DNA of 64,000 nt, taken from positions 3,596,001 to 3,660,000 of the forward strand of contig NZ_FSRU01000001.1 of NCBI RefSeq assembly GCF_900142845.1, in the 5' to 3' direction. The stretch is from Paraburkholderia phenazinium. Its GTDB lineage: Bacteria; Pseudomonadota; Gammaproteobacteria; Burkholderiales; Burkholderiaceae. The notes under the pieces are model-generated. The model had not been told where the DNA came from. It saw only the letters and a program-made list of their open reading frames with translations, and did not search any database. A program made the position numbers and the translations under genes. This document shows, one piece after another, positions 43,547 through 55,400 of this stretch; positions within the stretch are counted from its first letter, which is position 1; the number at the start of each line of letters is the position of its first letter.

Positions 43547-46500
43547 TTAACCATCCTGCGTGCAGGCAGGGCCGGGTTGCGGCGCCGCTGCGCCGGGCGG
43601 TTGCTGCGCGTGTTGTGTGTGCTGCGATTGCGACTGCGGATTCCGCAGCCGTTCCAGACGCTCCCTCACGCTATCGTGCAGCGCCGGATGAAGCACGATT
43701 CCGGTATGGCTTGCATCGATCCGCACCTCTTCGACAGCCGCGCTTGTATGTGCGCGCCAGTCGCGTTCGCGTCCCGCCACGGTATCGCGGGCGGCGCGCC
43801 AGAACGTGATCGGCACGTCGAGGGTCGGCAACGTGTGAGCCACGCGCAGCCGGTAGTGCATGGCATCCAGTTCGGCCGCGCGCTCGAACAAGGTCCGCAG
43901 TTGCACGCCGTCCGCCTGCCGGTCGAGCCACGCGGACAAGCCGGCTTGCTCGCCGCCTTCATCTTCATGCGCCTCGGCGGTGTGTGTCGCGGTATCGAGC
44001 AGCCCGAGAAAGTCCACCACGTGACCGCGTGCGCGCAGTTGCGCGGCGACCGTAGCGGCGAGCCGGCCGCCGAAAGACCAGCCCAGCAGCCGGAACGGTC
44101 CCGTGGGCTGCGCTTTCAACACTCGCTCGACACAGGCTTGCGCAAGCGACTCGAAGTCAGCGGGCCGGTCATGACGAACGTCGCCCGCGTCGCGAGCGAA
44201 ACCAGGCGAACGCAATGCGAGCACGCTGGCGATGCCTTGTAGCGCGGCGGCAAGAAAGCGGTATTCGCCGACGAGTCCAAAGCCCGAGTAGAAGCAGAAG
44301 AGCGTCAGCGGCGCGCCGCTCGCGTTCAGCGGCTGGACGTCCGCGTCGCCGGCCGCAGTGTACGGTGGGCACAATAATGCCTCGCTGTAAAAGCGCTGCC
44401 GCCACAATTCGAACGCGCCGGATTGCGCGGCGTCGGTTGTCGGAGCGGGCGCACGCGCGGAGACAGTCAACCCGTCGTAGAGATGCTGTCGCGCTGCCTC
44501 ATCCGTCTTGTCGGGCGACGCTCGCAGGTGCGCGACGTCAGTAAAGTGCTCCACGGGATCCGCCAGCGCCCGCACATGTTCGTCGAACGCGGCCATTAGC
44601 CGCTCAAGCTGCGGCACATCGAACACATCTTGCGCCACGCTCCACTCGACTTTCAGGCAGCCGTTCGCAACGAGGCCATTCAGATCCAGCACGTGACGCG
44701 GCCCGGTGGCCACGCTCGCGCCAGCGCCGTTGCCGCTATCCTCCGTTGCGAATGTGAAGCGGCCTTCGCTCAGTCTTTCTTCGAACCGTCCGAGGTAATT
44801 GAAACCAATGGTCGTGCGTGGCAATGCGTTCAGCACGGCACGCGTCGACGCGGATCCACCGTAGCGGAACAGGTTGAAATGCATGCCCTCCGCCGGCACG
44901 TTGCGCAGAAGTGCCGCGATCTCACGGCGGGTCGTCTCGATCTGCGGCGCGGCAGTCAAACGCAACGGATACTGCGTGGTAAACCACCCCACCGTACGGC
45001 TCAGTTCGAGTCCAGGCGCGCACTCGCGACGGCCGTGTCCCTCGAGTTCGACGATCACGGGCACCTGCGGCGCATGCCCGGCAAAGGCCTGCGTGAGCGA
45101 GGCCAGCAGGACCTCGTCGATGCGGCGACCGGTGTCCGTCAAACGGCGCGTGGTCTGCGCGTCGAGCGTCCAGGTGCGATGCAAGGTGGGACGCTGCATA
45201 TTTTGTGCGCAGGTCGTGAGATCAGCCGCTGCAACCGCGCTCACAGGCGCTTCCAGCTGAGCCTGCCACCAGGCGAGTTCGCTCAGATGCTCCGGCAGGT
45301 TCGCGTATTCAGCAAGACGTTGGGTCCATTCGCTCCATGCCGTGCCGGAACGGGACTGTACCGCCTGTGCGCCGGAAGCGCAGGCTGATTCATAAGCGCT
45401 CAGCAAATCGTCGAGCAGGATGCGCCACGACACACCGTCAACCACCAGATGATGCACGACGACCAGCAGTCGTGCGCCGTCCGGCGTCATCACGTAGGCC
45501 GCGCGAAGCAGCTTGCCGCCGGCGAGATCGAGACTGTCGTGCACGCTGTCCGCGAGCGCCTCGATAGCGGCGGCCGGATCGGCAGCGGCTCGCAGGTCCA
45601 CGATACGTAATACGTCGGCTTCGTTAGCTGTATTGAATGCCACTGCAGATGCAGACTCACCGCCGATCGTCGACGCCGGCGGCAAAATCGTCTGCGTCCA
45701 TTCACCCGTCTGCGGGTCGCGCCGGAAGCTCGCGCGCAACGCATCATGAACGGCCAGCACCGCCGCAAACGCAGTACGCAACGCGTCAACGTCAAGCGCC
45801 TCGGCACTGCGCAGCAGTACCGATTGATTCCAACGTGCCGGCGCATCCGGATAGCGCTCGAAGAACCACCGTTGCATCGGCGCAAGCGGCACGTCGAACG
45901 CTACACTTGCGGCAGGTGCACCCTCTGCGGGTTCAACACTAGTCTGCGCCATTCGCGCAAGGCCCCGCACCGTAGGATGCTCGAACACCTGGCGTGGCGA
46001 AACCGTCCAGCCCGCGGCACGCGCCTGGGCAATCACGCGCAGGCTCGAAATCGAATCGCCACCGAGCGTAAAGAAGTTATCGGTCACGCCGAAGTCCGCG
46101 CGCCCGAGTACGGTCTGCCAGACAGCCAGCAGCGCCGTTTCGACGGCCCCCGCGGGCGCCACCGCGGCGCCCTGCAGCGTGTCGTTCGGTTCGGGCAGCG
46201 CGCGACGGTCGAGCTTTCCGTTAGGCAGCGTCGGCAATGCATCGAGCGCCATGCACAGCGACGGCACATGCGAAGCCGGCAGGGTGTGCACCAGTTCTTC
46301 GCGTACCGCGTCCGGATCGGCAGAACCGGTGAAATAGGCAACGAGGCGTTTGCGTTCCCCTTCCCCGCGCAGTTCGACAACAGCCTCGCGAACCTGCGCA
46401 ATACGCCGCAACGCCACCTCGATCTCGCCGAGTTCGATACGATGCCCACGCAGCTTCACCTGCTGATCGATCCGACCCAGAAAATCGATGGTGCCGTCGA

Positions 46501-49378
46501 CACGCGCGCGGCACAGGTCGCCGCTACGATAGACGCGCGAGCCGGGCGCACCGTACGGATCGGGTACGAAGCGTTCGGCCGTCAACCCCGGCCGCGCCAG
46601 ATAGCCTTGCGCAAGCGTTGCGCCGCCGATGCACAGCTCGCCCAACGCACCATCGGGAGCGCGATTGCCGTCGAGATCCGCGACATAAGCGTGACGCGCC
46701 GGATAGCAGCGGCCAATCGCGACGATCGCGTGGTTCGCGTCAGCGCGCCCAACCGGATGATGCAGCGCCGCCACGGTGGTTTCGGTCGGGCCATACAGAT
46801 TGTCGATTGCGACGTTCGCGAGCGGGCCTTCGTACCAGCGCTGCAAGGCATCCCCAGGCAAGGCCTCGCCGCCGACCGTGATCTGCCGCAGCGCGATATC
46901 TTCTGCCGGCGGCAGTGCGATACGCCACTGCTGCCATAGCGCCGTTGGAATCCGCGCGAACGTCACGCGTTCGTCGCATAGCGTGCGGTTCAGCGATGCG
47001 AGTTCCCATGGCTGCGGACCACGCATCACAACACGGCCGCCCGCTATCAGCGCAGGCAACAGTTCGTGCAACGCGACGTCGAAGTTGATCGTTGAGGACT
47101 GCAGCACGATATCGGACTCGGCGATGCAGTGGTCGTGCAGGAAGTCGTCCAGATGCAACGCGAGCGAGCGATGCGAAATCGCCACGCCTTTCGGCGTGCC
47201 GGTCGAACCCGAGGTGTAGATCACGTAGGCGAGCGCGTCGGGGTGCACGGGCCATGCGGGTGCGCTGGTTTGATCGTTGCTAGTGGGAACGTCTTGACCG
47301 CGTGTTCCATCACCGGAATCTGGTTCATCGCTTGCGTGCACGGCGGGCGTCGCATCGTGCCGCACCGCCGCGGCAAGCACCGTACGCAGCGGCGCGAGCA
47401 AATCGCGCCAATCGTTGCGCGTAGCCTCGTCGACGATCACTCGCGTCACGCCGGCATCGACGATCATCGCCTGCAGACGCGCCTGCGGATAGTCCGGATC
47501 GAGCGGCACGAACGCCCCGCCCGCCTTGAAGACGCCGAGGAGCGCTGCGGGCAGTGCCGGCGAACGTTCCAGCAGCAGGCCCACGCGTTCGCCGGAAACG
47601 AGACCATCCGCACGCAGCGCGAGCGCGATGCGCTGCGCCCATGCGTCGAGGTCTGCGTAGGTCAACTGCTCGCCCTCGCAGCGCAAGGCAACCCGCGCCG
47701 GACATTGCCGGGCACGCTCGGCGACACGCTCGTGCGCCGCGCGGAACGGACCGCGTGCGATGTTGTGCGGTTGGTTGACCGCGCGATCACTCGCGTCGTC
47801 GCGTACGGCCTCTGAGCCGCCACGTCGTACCGCCAGATCGCCGATCCTGCGCTCGGGTTGCGCAGCGACCTGTTCGAGCAGCTCGACATAGTCGTCCAGC
47901 AAGCGTTGCGCTGTCGTCTCGACAAAGCGGTCGCGCGAATAGGTCAACGCAAATTGCAATGCACCACCTGTTCCGCGATCCCGCGTGTTCAGCGCGAGAT
48001 CGAAACGCGCGGTGGGCGCAACGTCGAGCATCGATTCGACCGCGAGACCATCGTCACCGGCCAGCGCGGCAGGCTGAGCCTGCACGGTATCGGCCGCCAG
48101 ATCGAACATCACCTGAAACAGCGGCGAGCTGTCGAGATTGCGCTCGACAGCGAGCGCCTCGACAAGCCGCGCGAACGGCACGTCCTGATGGGCCTGCGCT
48201 TCTAGCACGCGGTCATGCAGGCCGCGCAGCAACGCGTCGAACGGTTGCGCACCGTCCAGATCGGCCCGCACGATCAGCGTGTTGACGAGGAACCCGACCA
48301 GCCCCTCCAGTTCAGTACGACCGCGTCCCGCGGTGGGCACGCCGACCACCACCGTACGTTGCCCCGAATAGCGGCACAGCAATACGTCGAACACGGCGAG
48401 CAGCAGCGTGAAGAGCGTCGTGCGCTGGCTGCGTGCAATCGTACGCAACGACTCGGCCAGCGCAGCCGGAATCGACAGCCGGACAAGGCCGCCGTCGTGC
48501 GAACGCGTCGCGCGTGGCGGCACGTCGCGCGGCAGCGTGAGCGCCGCCGGTGCGCCCGCGAGCCGCTCGCGCCAATAGCCAATCTGCCCTTCGAGCAAAT
48601 CGTTGGCCGCCCATTCGCGCTGCCACAATGCGACGTCCGCCAGTTGCACCGGCAACGCCGGAAGATTGCGCTCACCGTGATACAGCGCGAGCAGATCGCG
48701 AAACAACACGTCCATGGACCATGCATCGGCGACGATGTGGTGCACCACTACCTGCAGCACGCGCTGGTCGTGGCCGGTCTCGAACACGCCAACCCGCAGC
48801 ACCGGTCCATTGACGAGATCGAACGGTTCACACGCGAAATCGTGCAGCGCCTCATCGAGCGATGCGCCATTGTCCGCGATCGTCTGCCGCACAAAGCCGT
48901 AGCCGGCGTCGGCGGCCGGGTATTGCATCGGCACGCCGTCGTTCGCATCGAAGCGCAGCCGCAGCGCTTCGTGACGCTGCACCAGTTGCGCCAATGCATC
49001 CTGAAGCGCGGCGACATTGAAAGTGCCGGATAGTCGCAACGTATGCGTGATGTGATAGCCCGCGTGGTGCGGATCGAGGCACCACAAAAACCACAGACGC
49101 TCCTGCGCGAACAGCAACGGAAAGCGCGCTGGGCGCGGTACGAGCGGCACTACGGGCAACGCGTCCGCACCGAGCCCCTGGGCGCGCGCACGCGCGCGAA
49201 ACAGCGCCCGCTTGTCTTCGGGCAGGGCCGCGTACTGCTGCGCGAGCCGTAATGCGTCGGGTCGGCGAGCGGCAGGCGGCGCTGCGGTGTGGGTGGCAGC
49301 GGCTGTGGTTGCGGCGAGTGCAGCCGCCTCGTCAGACACGGAGAAAGGTTGCGCCGAAGTTTGGTCCGTCACGTTCAT
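43547..49378 (-). CDS. Terminal NRPS, module 8: C-A-T-E-TE
   Basis: A 1943-residue termination synthetase. Domains by approximate residue: N-terminal linker 1-80; C, LCL type with HHIVADAWS near 215; A with YTSGSTGTPKG near 723; T with GGDS near 1110; E with HHLVVDGVSWR near 1310; thioesterase with the GWSFGG nucleophile near 1768 and a likely catalytic His in SHTGIVLHPALH near the C-terminus. The A code is DVHRTGLVAK, identical to module 5 in the preceding gene. An E domain directly before TE means the C-terminal residue is released in D form. The TE should cyclise the peptide or hydrolyse it. ATG at 49378 has AGGA five or six bases upstream and lies 67 bases after the previous NRPS. Confidence 0.93.
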   Translation of the reverse strand: MNVTDQTSAQPFSVSDEAAALAATTAAATHTAAPPAARRPDALRLAQQYAALPEDKRALFRARARAQGLGADALPVVPLVPRPARFPLLFAQERLWFLWCLDPHHAGYHITHTLRLSGTFNVAALQDALAQLVQRHEALRLRFDANDGVPMQYPAADAGYGFVRQTIADNGASLDEALHDFACEPFDLVNGPVLRVGVFETGHDQRVLQVVVHHIVADAWSMDVLFRDLLALYHGERNLPALPVQLADVALWQREWAANDLLEGQIGYWRERLAGAPAALTLPRDVPPRATRSHDGGLVRLSIPAALAESLRTIARSQRTTLFTLLLAVFDVLLCRYSGQRTVVVGVPTAGRGRTELEGLVGFLVNTLIVRADLDGAQPFDALLRGLHDRVLEAQAHQDVPFARLVEALAVERNLDSSPLFQVMFDLAADTVQAQPAALAGDDGLAVESMLDVAPTARFDLALNTRDRGTGGALQFALTYSRDRFVETTAQRLLDDYVELLEQVAAQPERRIGDLAVRRGGSEAVRDDASDRAVNQPHNIARGPFRAAHERVAERARQCPARVALRCEGEQLTYADLDAWAQRIALALRADGLVSGERVGLLLERSPALPAALLGVFKAGGAFVPLDPDYPQARLQAMIVDAGVTRVIVDEATRNDWRDLLAPLRTVLAAAVRHDATPAVHASDEPDSGDGTRGQDVPTSNDQTSAPAWPVHPDALAYVIYTSGSTGTPKGVAISHRSLALHLDDFLHDHCIAESDIVLQSSTINFDVALHELLPALIAGGRVVMRGPQPWELASLNRTLCDERVTFARIPTALWQQWRIALPPAEDIALRQITVGGEALPGDALQRWYEGPLANVAIDNLYGPTETTVAALHHPVGRADANHAIVAIGRCYPARHAYVADLDGNRAPDGALGELCIGGATLAQGYLARPGLTAERFVPDPYGAPGSRVYRSGDLCRARVDGTIDFLGRIDQQVKLRGHRIELGEIEVALRRIAQVREAVVELRGEGERKRLVAYFTGSADPDAVREELVHTLPASHVPSLCMALDALPTLPNGKLDRRALPEPNDTLQGAAVAPAGAVETALLAVWQTVLGRADFGVTDNFFTLGGDSISSLRVIAQARAAGWTVSPRQVFEHPTVRGLARMAQTSVEPAEGAPAASVAFDVPLAPMQRWFFERYPDAPARWNQSVLLRSAEALDVDALRTAFAAVLAVHDALRASFRRDPQTGEWTQTILPPASTIGGESASAVAFNTANEADVLRIVDLRAAADPAAAIEALADSVHDSLDLAGGKLLRAAYVMTPDGARLLVVVHHLVVDGVSWRILLDDLLSAYESACASGAQAVQSRSGTAWSEWTQRLAEYANLPEHLSELAWWQAQLEAPVSAVAAADLTTCAQNMQRPTLHRTWTLDAQTTRRLTDTGRRIDEVLLASLTQAFAGHAPQVPVIVELEGHGRRECAPGLELSRTVGWFTTQYPLRLTAAPQIETTRREIAALLRNVPAEGMHFNLFRYGGSASTRAVLNALPRTTIGFNYLGRFEERLSEGRFTFATEDSGNGAGASVATGPRHVLDLNGLVANGCLKVEWSVAQDVFDVPQLERLMAAFDEHVRALADPVEHFTDVAHLRASPDKTDEAARQHLYDGLTVSARAPAPTTDAAQSGAFELWRQRFYSEALLCPPYTAAGDADVQPLNASGAPLTLFCFYSGFGLVGEYRFLAAALQGIASVLALRSPGFARDAGDVRHDRPADFESLAQACVERVLKAQPTGPFRLLGWSFGGRLAATVAAQLRARGHVVDFLGLLDTATHTAEAHEDEGGEQAGLSAWLDRQADGVQLRTLFERAAELDAMHYRLRVAHTLPTLDVPITFWRAARDTVAGRERDWRAHTSAAVEEVRIDASHTGIVLHPALHDSVRERLERLRNPQSQSQHTQHAQQPPGAAAPQPGPACTQDG

Positions 49379-49445
49379 CGTTTCCTGTTCTTCTGCAATG
49401 CAAGCCGCGTACAGGCGCGGACCGAGATTCCCGCAAGCCAGTCGT

Positions 49446-52400
49446 TCATAAGGAATCCATCAGATCCTGCAGCGCATCGAGCGCATCCGGCCCTTCGCCT
49501 TGCGTGGCAGCTACGCTATCGAGTTGCGCGGCAAGATCGGCGAGAACCGGATGCGCGAACAGCAACGCCAGTTCGATCTTGCGGCCAAGCGCTTCGCCGA
49601 CGCGCGCCGCCACCCGTACCGCCAGCAACGAGTGACCGCCGAGCGCGAAGAAATCGTCGTCTATCCCGACCTGCGCAGCGCCCAGCACCTCCGTCCAGAC
49701 ACGGCACAGGAGGATCTGCGTGGCGGTGACGGGTGGCCGATACGCTTCCGTTGCGCCTGACGTAAGCAACGGCAATGCCTTGCGATTCAGCTTGCCGTTC
49801 GACGTCAGCGGCAACGCTTCAAGACGTGCGACCTGCGCGGGGATCTGCTGAGCCGGCAGGCGGCTCGCGAGCAAGGCACGCAGTGCGGCCGGATCGGCTT
49901 CACCGGTGATGAATGCGACAAGCCGGCGCGCCGTGCCCTCGCCCTGAATCTGGCATACCGCGTCGGCGACACCGTCGAGCGCGCGCAGCGCCGCTTCGGT
50001 TTCGCCCAGCTCGATCCGGAAGCCACGCAGCTTGACCTGTTGATCGGCACGGCCGAGATACTCGAGCGGGCCGTGGCTGCGCACACGGCACAAGTCGCCG
50101 GTGCGGTACAGGCGTGCCCCAGGCGCGCCGTGCGGGTCCGGCACGAAACGCTCGGCGGTCAGTCCGGCGCGCCGCGTATAACCGCGTGCGAGATTGTCCC
50201 CGCCGATGCACAGCTCGCCGATTCCGTTGTCCGGCACCGGATTGCCGTCCGCGTCGAGTACCATCAGCGTCGTGTGTTCGAGCGGGGCGCCAAGCGTAAT
50301 CGGCGTGCCTACATCAAGCCGCGCCGCGCTCGACCAGATCGTCGTTTCGGTCGGGCCGTACATGTTCCATAGCTGCACGCCGCGCGTCTGCAGTGCGTCG
50401 GCGAGATCCGCGGGCAGTGCTTCGCCACCGGACAATGCGCGCAACGGCGTACTGCCGTTTCGTTGGCCTTGCCAGCCACCGTCGAGCAGAACGCGCCAGC
50501 CCATCGGCGTCGCCTGCATGACGCTCGCCTTCGACGTGTCGAGGAGCGCCGCGAGGCGTCGACCGTCCGCGACGGCTTCGCGCGTCGCCAGCTCGATCGT
50601 TGCGCCCGCAAGCAACGGCAGATAGAGCTCGAGCGCGGCGATATCGAAGGACAGCGTGGTCACGGCGAGCCAGACGTCATCGGCACCCAGTGTGAGACGA
50701 GACTGCATGCTGTCGAGAAAACGGCTTAGCGCACCGTGAGCAACCGCGACGCCCTTTGGCTTGCCTGTCGAACCCGAGGTGTAGATCACGTAGGCGAGTT
50801 GATCCGCGCGAACCGGTGTGAGCGGGAAGTCTTCCGCGCTCTGTTTGCTGTCCTGTCCCGCACTCGAGACTTCAACATCGACATCGACGAACACATGCTC
50901 CCCTGCGATTTCTTCCAACCGCTCGCGTCCCGCCGCATCGACCAGCGTGCAGGCGAGCATCGCATCGTCGATCATGCCGCCCAGATGCGCGGCCGGATAA
51001 CCCGGATCGAGCGGTACGTATGCCGCGCCCGCCTTCATCACCGCGAGTACCGCCACCACCATTTGCAGCGAACGCGTCACGCAGACGCCGACACGCCCTT
51101 CCGCACTCACGCCACGACGAAGCAGGCGCTGCGCGAGCTGAGCGGCGCGCTCATCCAGTTGCCGATAGCTAAGCGTCGCGCCATCACAACGCAAGGCGAT
51201 CACATCGGGCGAGCGGCGCGCTTGCTCCGCGATGCGTGCGTGCACGGACACAAACCGCGCGGACGACGCAAACGGCTCACTCGCGCCGCGCTGCGCGACA
51301 GGCCGCGCTTCCAGTACAAAGTCGCGCAAGCGCGGTGTCTTCGGCGCTATGTCCTCCTGAACGAGTTGCGTCAACACGCCCACGTAGTCGCGCAACAGAC
51401 GCTCGACCGTCGCGCGTTCGAACAGGTCGACCGCATAGCTGAACGACAGCTTCACCCGATCCGCAATCGACACGCTCAGAGTCAAATCGAACTGCGCAGC
51501 CGTACGCTGACCGCCCAACGGTTGCAATCGCAATGCGGTACCGGCATGCCGATCGAGCGGTCCTGCGGGGACATCCAGATTGAACATCGCCTGGAACAAC
51601 GGCGTGTGATTGGCCGCACGCGTTGGCTGCAGAGCGTCGACGATCTGCGCGAACGGCACGTCCTGATTCGCCTGAGCCTCGAGTACCCGTTGCTTGACTT
51701 GCGCCAGCAACGCATCGAACGGCAATGCGCCCGTGAGGTCGGCACGAATCACCGCCGTATTGACGAAGAAGCCGATCAACGGCTCGATCTCCAGCGGCTC
51801 GCGGCCCGACAACGGAATCCCCACGCGGATATCGCGCTGGCCGCCATAGCGATGCAGCAGCGCGTGGAATGCTGCGAGCAGCGTCATAAACACGGTCGCA
51901 TCGCGACGGCGTGCGAAACCTTGCAGCGCATCGGCAAGCGGCTGATCCAGCACGCCTTCGACCTGCCCGCCTTGTGCACTGCGTAGCGCCGGCCGCGGGC
52001 GATCCGCCGGCAATTCCAGCAGCGGCTGTTCGTCGCCGAGGCATGTGCGCCAGTAGTCGAGCTGCCGGTCGAGCGCCGCGGCATCAAGCGTCTCGCGCTG
52101 CCAGACGGCGAAATCCGCGTACTGCACGGGCAACGGCGCGAATGCAGGCACCTGGCCGCTGCGATGCGCCGCGTAGGCGGTCAGCAGTTCATCGATCAGC
52201 AGGTTCATCGACCAACCGTCGGCGGCGATGTGATGCACCACCAGCCCAAACACATGCGAGCCGTCGCCAAGGCGCGCGAGTTGCGCGCGCAGCACCGGGC
52301 CGCGTGCGAGGTCGAACGGTCTCGCCGCGCCGTCGCGCAGCCAGGCCGCGAGCGACGGGTGCGCGGTATCGCTGATATCCGGGAATGCCGCCTCGGACCA

Positions 52401-55400
52401 TTCACAATCGAGATGCTCGTCCACGATCAGCCAAGGCGCACCGTCACGCTCCTCGAAGCGGCTATGCAGCATCTCGTGACGCCGCACGACGCTGGCAAGC
52501 GCCAAGCGCAATGCGGAAGCGTCAAGTGCGCCATCGACCTTCACGGCCAGCGACAGATGGTAGGCCGGGTTGTCAGGCGCGAGACGCCAGAGGAACCACA
52601 GGCGCTCCTGACCATGTGTGGGCTGAACCTCGCGTCGACGCAGGCGGCGGACCGGTTTTAGGCTACGTTTGTTAAGACTCTCTGCGACCACCTCATCGAG
52701 CGCAACCGCAAGCGCGCTCAACACCGGATGATCGAACAGCGTACGCAGCGCGATCTCGCGGCCAAGCGCACGTTGCAGCCGCGCGGCCACTTGCAGCGCG
52801 AGCAGCGAGTGGCCGCCGAGCGCAAAGAAGTCGTCACGCGCGCCGACCCGTTCGATGCCGAGCACCGACTGCCAGATACCCGCGAGCAGCGTTTCCATCT
52901 CCGTCTGAGGTGCTACGTAATCCGTATTATCCCCGTCGACATCCGGCAGTGCCTTGCGATCAAGTTTGCCGTTAGGCAGCGTCGGCAGCACGTCGAGCGG
53001 TACGATCGCCGATGGCACCATGTACGCCGGCAGCGTGCGGGTCAGCGCCTCGCGCAGCACGACGCCAGAAAGCGCGGCCTTCCCGCTTGCGGCAACAACA
53101 TAAGCCAGCAGACGCTTCGCTTCCTGATCGCCTCGCACGATCGCCACGGCTTCGGCCACACCAGGCTGCACGCACAGTGCGCGTTCGATCTCACCCAGTT
53201 CGATGCGATAGCCGCGCACTTTCACCTGATCGTCCAGACGGCCCAGATACGCTACGCTGCCGTCCGCAAGCCAGCGGCACAGATCGCCAGTGCGATAGAG
53301 ACGCGAGCCCGACGGCCCAAAAGGATCGGGCACGAAACGCTCCGCTGTCTGCGCGGGCCGGCCGAGATAGCCGCGCGCCAGCGTCGCGCCACCGATGCAT
53401 AGTTCGCCCAGTGCGCCTCCGGGCACCGGTTCGCCGTCGGCATCGAGAATGCGATAGATCCGCGACGCCCACGGCAACCCGATCGACACGGCCACACTTG
53501 CAGCGTGATCCGCGGTAACGGTCTGCCCCGACGTGGTCACGGTTGCCTCGGTGGGGCCATACGTATTCACCAACGGGATGTCCTTGAGCGGTCCCGTCAA
53601 CCATTGCGCAACCGCACTACCGGGCAACGCTTCGCCGCCCACCGTGACGCGGCGCAAGGCGAATCCTGCGGTGTCCTCAGAGAGTTGCTGCGCCCATTGC
53701 TTCCAGTACCCCGTCGGCAAGTCTGCAACCGTGACATTGCGTTCCCGCAGTACACGGCTGAATTCTGCGCCGCTCCACAAGACGGGCCCGCGCAATTCGA
53801 GCGAGGCTCCCACAGCCAGCGTGGCAAAAATATGCTCCACTGCCCCATCGAAATTGACGGTCGCGAATTGCAGCGCGCGGTCCGCTGCGCTCAAGGTGTT
53901 TTCGGCGATAAAGTCGTCCAGATGCAGGCTCAGCGCGCCATGGTCGATACCCACACCCTTCGGCTTGCCCGTAGAGCCCGACGTATAGATCACGTAGGCG
54001 AGTTGCGCGGGGTGCAGCGGATACCCGAGATCGTAGCCCGGCTCTGTAGTGGCGATCTGGTCCACCCGAATCTCTGCACACAGCACCGAGGCAATCAGTT
54101 CGGCATGCGCAGCATGAGTGCTCGCGTCGGTCAGCAGCGTCGCAAGCCCGGCATCGTCGATCATGTCGCGCAGACGATCGCGCGGATACGCCGGATCTAG
54201 CGGGACGTATGCGGCGCCCGCTTTCAGCACGCCAAGCAACGCCGCGATCAACGCCGGCGAACGCTCGACGCAAACACCCACGCGTGCTTCGCGACACACG
54301 CCTTCTGTGGCGAGCCGGCGCGCGATCCGGTTGGCCCACTGGTCTAGTTCGCGATAACTCAGCGTCGCGCCGTCACAATGGACCGCCAAAGCGCCCGGGC
54401 GCTCACGTACCGCGGCCTCGAAACGCTCGACGACGGAGCGATAGGCGTGAGCCGCACTCCCACTTGTCGCACCACTCGCCGCATCCCGCCCGGCAACGCG
54501 CAAGCGCGAGAGCGTAGCGGTCTGCGTTTCGCCGTGCGTCAACTGCGTGAGCAAGTCCACATAGGCGCGCTGCAATACATCGAGCGTCGCCTCCGGCAAA
54601 CGCTGCGCATCCCAACTCCACTCCAGCGCAATGCGCTCACCCGGAACCACACCTAGCGTCAACGGATAATGCGTGCGCTCGAAAGACTCCGAGGACGCCA
54701 CGCTCAAGCCGAGCGACCCGTCGTTCAACGCAGGATCGACCGGGAAGTTCTCGAACACCAGCAGCGAATCGAACAAGGTGCCGAAGCCCGCGCCGGCCCA
54801 CTGCTGGATGGACGACAGAGGGGCGTGCCCCGCCTGGCGCAGTTCCACGTTGTACGTCTGCAGCCCGCGCAACCATTCCGCGACCGGTTGATGCGCGGGC
54901 ATGTCGACCCATAGCGGCAAGCTGTTGATGAACAGCCCTTGAATCGCGGCCGAACCCGGCAGGTCCGCCGGACGCCCCGCGACGGTCACGCCGAACGCAA
55001 CCTGGCGGCGATTGCCATAGCGCGCCAGCACCAGCGCCCAGGCACCCTGGATCAGCGTATTGAGCGTCACGCCATACGTTTGAGCGGCTTGCACGAGCGC
55101 CGCGCCGAGCGCAGCGTCGAGAGTCTGCGCACGATGGAGGAATGCGCTGCCCGTCCGCACGCCGCGCGAAGCCTTGTCGGGCAACGACGGCACACTGTCG
55201 AGCAGCAGCGCAGGACGGTCGACGCGGGCGAGTCGAGCGCGCCACCATTCGCCCACATCCGGTTGCTCGCGCAACCATTCGAGGTACGACCGGTACGGCA
55301 CAACCGGATCGAGCAGCGGCGTCTCGCCGCGGCTCGCTGCCCGATAAGCGCGGCTCAGCTCGCCCAGCAGTTGCGCATTGCTCCAGCCGTCAGCCAGCGC

